A stretch of 13,216 nucleotides of DNA from contig DLLA01000125.1 in the NCBI GenBank assembly GCA_002479035.1, positions 1 to 13,216 of the forward strand, given 5' to 3'. This DNA comes from Bacteroidales bacterium UBA7574. Its GTDB lineage: Bacteria > Bacteroidota > Bacteroidia > Bacteroidales > Paludibacteraceae. Numbering within the stretch: the first letter of the stretch is position 1; each line of letters begins with the position of its first letter. Under the pieces are notes generated by a model that saw only the letters and a list, made by a program, of their open reading frames with translations, ran no database searches and was not told the DNA's origin. Positions 10,243-13,216 of this stretch are shown piece after piece. The translations under genes were made by a program, and so were the position numbers.

Positions 10243-10485
10243 ATGAACCTTATTTGGATTACATCGGCAGAGTATTTGGGGGCATACCGTCTCCGACTGA
10301 CTTTCAACGACGGTGCTGTCAAGGTTTTCGACGGCAAGGATATGGTATCTCAGCCGCTCTATCGGGCATTGCAGTCGCTGTCGGTGTTCCGGCAGTTCGA
10401 GTTGGATGGTTGGACGGTATCTTGGGAGCATGGCACCATTGACATTGCCCCTGAGTACCTGTACGAGCACGCCGTGGCAGTATAA
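10243..10485 (+). CDS. Small DUF2442-like protein
   Basis: An 80-aa cytoplasmic protein starting MNLIWITSAEYLG. The pattern RLRLTFNDGAVKVFDGKDM in the first half and LDGWTVSWEHGTIDIAPEYLYEHA near the end matches, from memory, the DUF2442 family (short proteins with F.DG and a closing I.W..giDl.pe.LY). DUF2442 genes often sit beside DUF4160 genes in toxin-antitoxin-like pairs; no such partner is present here. The frame is open upstream to 10177, but that extension (GRGRPRPRR) is only the GC hairpin read through, so I start at ATG 10243. The sequence ATTAACGGAGAAC lies 12 bases before the start and recurs just before lpxB. Confidence 0.75.
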   Translation: MNLIWITSAEYLGAYRLRLTFNDGAVKVFDGKDMVSQPLYRALQSLSVFRQFELDGWTVSWEHGTIDIAPEYLYEHAVAV

Positions 10486-10507
10486 CCCCACCCTTACCCA
10501 AGCCCAG

Positions 10508-10660
10508 ACAATGCCTTTTTAATGGTCCTGCATGGGCTTTAATGGAGAAAAATGTATTGCCCTGCATGGATTAACGGCTAATTAACGGCAATTAACGGAG
10601 TCCTGTCATCACCCTTTTAATGGGTTTTTAATGGGCTTTAATGGAGTAAAAAGAACATTC
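10508..10660. repeat. Helically phased TTAAYGG repeat arrays upstream of surE
   Basis: Three short arrays fill most of the 201-base spacer. Array 1: ACAATGC at 10508, TTAATGG at 10519, TGCATGG at 10529 and TTAATGG at 10539, ending in GGAG. Array 2: ATTAACGG at 10570, 10581 and 10591, ending in GGAG. Array 3: TTAATGG at 10617, 10628 and 10638, ending in GGAG. Spacings are 11 or 10 bases throughout. The rest of the spacer up to surE holds one more TTAACGG (10671-10677) and no recognisable TAnnTTTG promoter. Confidence 0.8.
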
Positions 10661-10686
10661 GTTAACGGATATAAACTACGATATTT

Positions 10687-11445
10687 ATGGAGATACTCGT
10701 GACTAACGACGACGGCTGGGGCAGCAAGGGCATTGTCACCTTGGTGCGCCTTATGACGCAACTCGGGCATGTCACTGTCCTCGCGCCCGACGACCCGCAG
10801 AGCGGCAAGGGCAACGCCATCTCGGTGCAGCAGCACATGTACCTCCGCCCGTTGGTCAACGACCGCTGGGGCGAGGAGGACTGGCAGCGCAACGTGGATG
10901 TCTATACCACCAACGGTACCCCCAGCGACTGTGTCAAACTGGCTATCAATATCCTCTTCGAGGGCGACGACAAGCGCATCGACCTTGTCGCGAGCGGTAT
11001 CAACCATGGTTCCAACGCCTCTATCAATGTCATCTATTCGGGCACTATGGGAGCGTGCTTTGTCGCGGCGGAACATGGTATACCCGCTATCGGATTCTCG
11101 CTCTGCGAACACGGACCCGACCCCGATTTCTCGAACTTCGAGCCCTATATCGTCGAGATTGCCCGCAACCTCACGCAGACTCCTATGCCCTATGGCGTCT
11201 GCTACAATGTCAATGCCCCCACGGGTGAGATACAGGGCGTCCGTCTCACCCGTCAGGCGCGCGGACACTGGGAGCGAGAGTTGGAGGAGCGTATCGACGA
11301 GTATGGCGACAAATACTACTGGCTTATCGGCGAGTTTGTCAACCATGAGCCTGACGCGGAGGACACCGACGAGTGGGCACTCGCGCACGGTTGCATCAGC
11401 ATTCAACCTTGTACTATAGACAGAACGGCATACGAGCAGATTTGA
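10687..11445 (+). CDS. surE: 5'/3'-nucleotidase SurE
   Basis: Metal-dependent nucleoside monophosphate phosphatase linked to stationary-phase survival and nucleotide salvage in the cytoplasm. The 252-aa product begins MEILVTNDDGWGS with metal ligands D8 and D9, then APDDPQSGKGNAIS with S39, TNGTPSDCVKLA (75-86), and SGINHGSN (103-110) with N106. These are the four conserved ligand regions of SurE, in normal order and at normal length. The start ATG is the first residue of the family motif. Upstream is a repeat-rich spacer with no clear promoter; downstream a small membrane protein frame begins while surE is ending. In Bacteroides relatives I recall surE, a small membrane protein and lpxB in this order, which fits here. 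Confidence 0.97.
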   Translation: MEILVTNDDGWGSKGIVTLVRLMTQLGHVTVLAPDDPQSGKGNAISVQQHMYLRPLVNDRWGEEDWQRNVDVYTTNGTPSDCVKLAINILFEGDDKRIDLVASGINHGSNASINVIYSGTMGACFVAAEHGIPAIGFSLCEHGPDPDFSNFEPYIVEIARNLTQTPMPYGVCYNVNAPTGEIQGVRLTRQARGHWERELEERIDEYGDKYYWLIGEFVNHEPDAEDTDEWALAHGCISIQPCTIDRTAYEQI

Positions 11446-11521
11446 TAGATATTGGATAGGAGTCCTTATTGGTCTCATACTGCCGGCGGCATTTGGTGCT
11501 GCCTATATCGACCATTTCAAC

Positions 11522-11713
11522 TTGTGGTACACGTTCTCTGTCTTTGATTTCAAGGTCATGGGCAGTATCTGGAACCGACTCTTGCAGGTGTGTGTCTTTC
11601 CCGATTTGGCACTTATCTTTGTCTTCTACACCACCGACACGTGGCGTCTGAGCAAAGGGGTCCTTCTCGGTGCCTTACCCTACATCCTTGCCTGCGTCGC
11701 CACCCTGCTATAG
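11522..11713 (+). CDS. Small membrane protein between surE and lpxB, start unresolved
   Basis: The minimal call uses a TTG start at 11522 (63 aa), but the same frame is open back to 11420 and the segment from about 11447 already looks like the true N-terminus: RYWIGVLIGLILPAAFGAAYI reads as a first membrane helix right after the surE stop. Counted from there the protein would be about 88 aa with roughly three membrane segments: IGLILPAAFGAAYI, VCVFPDLALIFVFY and GVLLGALPYILACVATLL. That extended region contains no in-frame ATG, GTG or TTG; only ATA (11456, 11477), ATT (11468) and CTG (11480) are available. From memory, Bacteroidales have a similar protein of about 90 aa with a conserved FYKTDTWR-like phrase (here FYTTDTWRL) at this locus. 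Function unknown. Confidence 0.65.
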   Translation: MWYTFSVFDFKVMGSIWNRLLQVCVFPDLALIFVFYTTDTWRLSKGVLLGALPYILACVATLL

Positions 11714-11763
11714 ATGCAAAACAAATTAAAGACATATACGAAACAAGTACCCAATATATCCAA

Positions 11764-11832
11764 GGCAGGTGTCATACGGTGTTTGGGGGACGGCGCGTCC
11801 CGCGTCGTCATCACAAGACAGGCACCCCTGCC
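11764..11832. repeat. Nested GC-rich palindrome in surE-lpxB spacer
   Basis: GGCAGGTG (11764-11771) can pair with CACC (11823-11826) and TGCC (11829-11832) with a 2-base bulge. Inside lies a perfect hairpin, GGGACG (11787-11792) with CGTCCC (11796-11801) around GCG. There is no T run. It shares GC-rich style with the hairpin at 10195-10214. It may be a REP-like element. Confidence 0.55.
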
Positions 11833-11856
11833 CCTCGCGAAGGTACCATGCTACGA

Positions 11857-12041
11857 ATTAACGGTCAATTAACGGTCATTAACGGAGTCTTATGCCCGAC
11901 AATGCTTTTCAATGGGCTTTCATGGAGCAAAAAATTAATGGTTAATTACATGGTAATTATATGTCCATTTGTTTTTAATGGTTCTTTAATGGGCTTTAAT
12001 GGAGAACTCATGTAGCAAATTAACGGCAATTAACGGAGAAC
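11857..12041. repeat. Helically phased TTAAYGG repeat arrays upstream of lpxB
   Basis: A second cluster of the family seen before surE. ATTAACGG lies at 11857, 11868 and 11878, ending GGAGTC. TCAATGG (11909) and TTCATGG (11919) end GGAG. TTAATGG lies at 11975, 11986 and 11996, ending GGAGAAC. ATTAACGG at 12019 and 12029 ends GGAGAAC. The full triplets repeat the 11-then-10 base spacing exactly. With the palindrome at 11764-11832 these account for most of the 333-base spacer. No TAnnTTTG promoter was seen, and lpxB starts 6 bases after the last array. Confidence 0.82.
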
Positions 12042-12046
12042 GTGGT

Positions 12047-13216
12047 ATGAAATTTTTTGTCATAGCCGGTGAGGCGTCCGGCGACTTGCATGCCGCCAAC
12101 CTGATGCGTTCTTTGTCCATGGAGGACAAGGATGCATCTTTTGTGGGTTTGGGTGGTGACAAGATGCGTGCAGCGGGCTGTGACATACGCGTGGACTATC
12201 GCGACATGGCATATATGGGTGTCGTGGCGGTGCTCGCCAACCTGCCCAAGATTCGCCGTAACTTCCGCATAGCACGCGCAGCCCTTCTCGAGACGCGCCC
12301 TGACGTACTCATACTGATAGACTACCCGTCGTTTAATTTGCGCATGGCTGCCTTTTGCCGTAAGCACCTGCCGCACACCCGTATCGTGTACTATATCCCG
12401 CCCAAGGTCTGGGCATGGAAGTCTTGGCGTGTACACCGCATTGCCCGATACGCCGACGATGTGTTGGGCATCTTCCCCTTTGAACCTGCCTTTTACGCCC
12501 GCTACGGCTACTCGTGCCAATACGTCGGCAACCCCACTGCCGACTGCATCCGCACATGGCAGCAATCCTACCCGACAAAAGAAACAACAGAAGAAACAGA
12601 AGCAGAGAACAACCATGCAGATACTTCCACCCGTGTGGCATCTCAATACTATTCCCCCTCTCTGAGGGGGGCAGGGGGAGCCCACACCACAACAAAAGAA
12701 GAGGAAAAGGAGGTCATAGCCCTCTTGCCCGGTTCCCGCCCGTCTGAGATACGCCATTGCCTACCGACTATGTTGGAGGCAGCACGCCGTGTCGCAGGCA
12801 CGGACTATCGCATCGTAGTGGCTGCCGCACCGGGGATAGACGATTCCTTTTACGCACCCTACCTCCGCGGCGAGACACTGACGCGCGACACCTATACCTT
12901 GGTCTCCTCCGCCCGCGCGGCTGTCGTCAATTCAGGCACGGCTACCTTGGAGACTGCGCTGCTCGGCTGCCCGCAAACGGCAGTCTATTATATCGCTTGC
13001 AGCCGCTGGCTGGAATGGCTGATACGTCCTATCTTGTTCCGCACCAAGTATTTTACGTTGGTGAACATCATCCCTCAACAAGAAGTTATCCAAGAACTCA
13101 TTGCCTCACGCTTCACCGTGAGCAATGTAGAGCACGAACTCCGGCGACTCCTCTCCGACTCATCCTACCGCCACACCATGCTCACCCGCTACCGTCACCT
13201 CTCCCACCTCCTCACC
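12047..13216 (+). CDS. lpxB: Lipid-A-disaccharide synthase (partial, runs off window)
   Basis: Glycosyltransferase (GT19 family) that joins UDP-2,3-diacylglucosamine and lipid X to make the lipid A disaccharide at the inner face of the inner membrane. The 390 codons present are open to the window end with no stop. Recognisable landmarks: GEASGDLHAANLM (8-20), YRDMAYMGVV (51-60), DVLILIDYPSFNLRMA (86-101), YYIPPKVWAWK (115-125), FPFEPAFY (143-150), YVGNPTAD (159-166), IALLPGSRPSEIRHCLP (224-240) and NSGTATLETALLGCPQ (295-310). Between YVGNPTAD and IALLPGSR lies an abnormally long Glu/Thr-rich linker (about 177-222) that includes SPSLRGAGGA, encoded by a GC-rich palindrome. The frame stays open and the downstream motifs are intact, so the enzyme is probably functional. 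ATG 12047 gives the family start MKFFVIAGEASGD. Confidence 0.95.
   Translation, partial: MKFFVIAGEASGDLHAANLMRSLSMEDKDASFVGLGGDKMRAAGCDIRVDYRDMAYMGVVAVLANLPKIRRNFRIARAALLETRPDVLILIDYPSFNLRMAAFCRKHLPHTRIVYYIPPKVWAWKSWRVHRIARYADDVLGIFPFEPAFYARYGYSCQYVGNPTADCIRTWQQSYPTKETTEETEAENNHADTSTRVASQYYSPSLRGAGGAHTTTKEEEKEVIALLPGSRPSEIRHCLPTMLEAARRVAGTDYRIVVAAAPGIDDSFYAPYLRGETLTRDTYTLVSSARAAVVNSGTATLETALLGCPQTAVYYIACSRWLEWLIRPILFRTKYFTLVNIIPQQEVIQELIASRFTVSNVEHELRRLLSDSSYRHTMLTRYRHLSHLLT
12653..12682. repeat. GC-rich palindromic element inside lpxB
   Basis: CCCCCTC (12654-12660) pairs perfectly with GAGGGGG (12664-12670) around TCT, followed by a second G run. It matches the first part of the element in the FKBP-like lipoprotein gene (7479 onward): TCCCC, a pyrimidine stretch, TGAGGGGG and then GGGGGAG. 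It is read in the same frame in both genes, giving SPSLRGAGG here and SPSLRGRGE there. Confidence 0.8.

Noticed and set aside
11714..11872. A 52-codon ATG frame directly after the small membrane protein stop
   Set aside because: It runs through the GC palindrome and ends in the phased repeats; no family resemblance or membrane pattern, so chance is more likely.
11590..12015. A 141-codon plus-strand frame covering the surE-lpxB spacer
   Set aside because: Its first part is an out-of-frame shadow of the small membrane protein and its last part is the repeat array read as protein (FNG-type phrases).
10508..12041. Possible CRISPR array in the spacers around surE
   Set aside because: Units are 7-8 bases with 2-4 bases between them, not 25-40 base repeats with unique spacers, and no cas gene is present.
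12576..12715. Possible frameshift or pseudogene in lpxB
   Set aside because: The frame stays open across the linker and conserved motifs resume in the same frame (IALLPGSR, SGTATLETA).

Overview
The window reads as chromosomal DNA of a Bacteroidales-type bacterium (phylum Bacteroidota). The evidence is a clear Bacteroidota-style promoter (TTTG, 20 nt, TAAATTTG) before rfbA, outer-membrane and lipoprotein families typical of the phylum, and the order surE - small membrane protein - lpxB, which I recall from Bacteroides relatives. Every gene I accept lies on the plus strand. No tRNA, rRNA, CRISPR array, integrase or transposase was seen.

Region 1 (5-6324) is a tightly packed four-gene unit: dnaJ, a 309-aa outer-membrane barrel protein, an 807-aa TonB-dependent-receptor-like protein and a 601-aa LtaS-like membrane phosphotransferase/sulfatase-fold enzyme. 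The first two junctions are 4-base ATGA overlaps and the third is a 1-base gap, so translation is probably coupled. A tandem 11-bp repeat and a hairpin terminator follow. Region 2 (6461-10009) starts at the rfbA promoter and runs through rfbA, two consecutive FKBP-like lipoproteins and glmM. Its theme is nucleotide-sugar and amino-sugar phosphate supply plus periplasmic or surface folding factors. Region 3 (10010-13216) holds a DUF2442-like small protein, surE, a small membrane protein and lpxB (lipid A disaccharide synthase, cut by the window end), separated by unusually repeat-rich spacers.

The most unusual content is repeats rather than a new enzyme system. A GC-rich palindromic element lies inside two protein-coding genes in the same reading frame, encoding SPSLRGxG. 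In the FKBP-like lipoprotein it splits the signal peptide, and in lpxB it lies in a long low-complexity linker. The spacers upstream of surE and lpxB carry several arrays of TTAATGG or TTAACGG motifs spaced 11 then 10 bases and ending in GGAG, so they are phased with the DNA helix. Two other spacers carry unrelated sequences repeated at exactly 11 bp. Most gene functions concern the envelope: outer-membrane proteins, lipid A, nucleotide sugars, UDP-GlcNAc precursor and lipoproteins.
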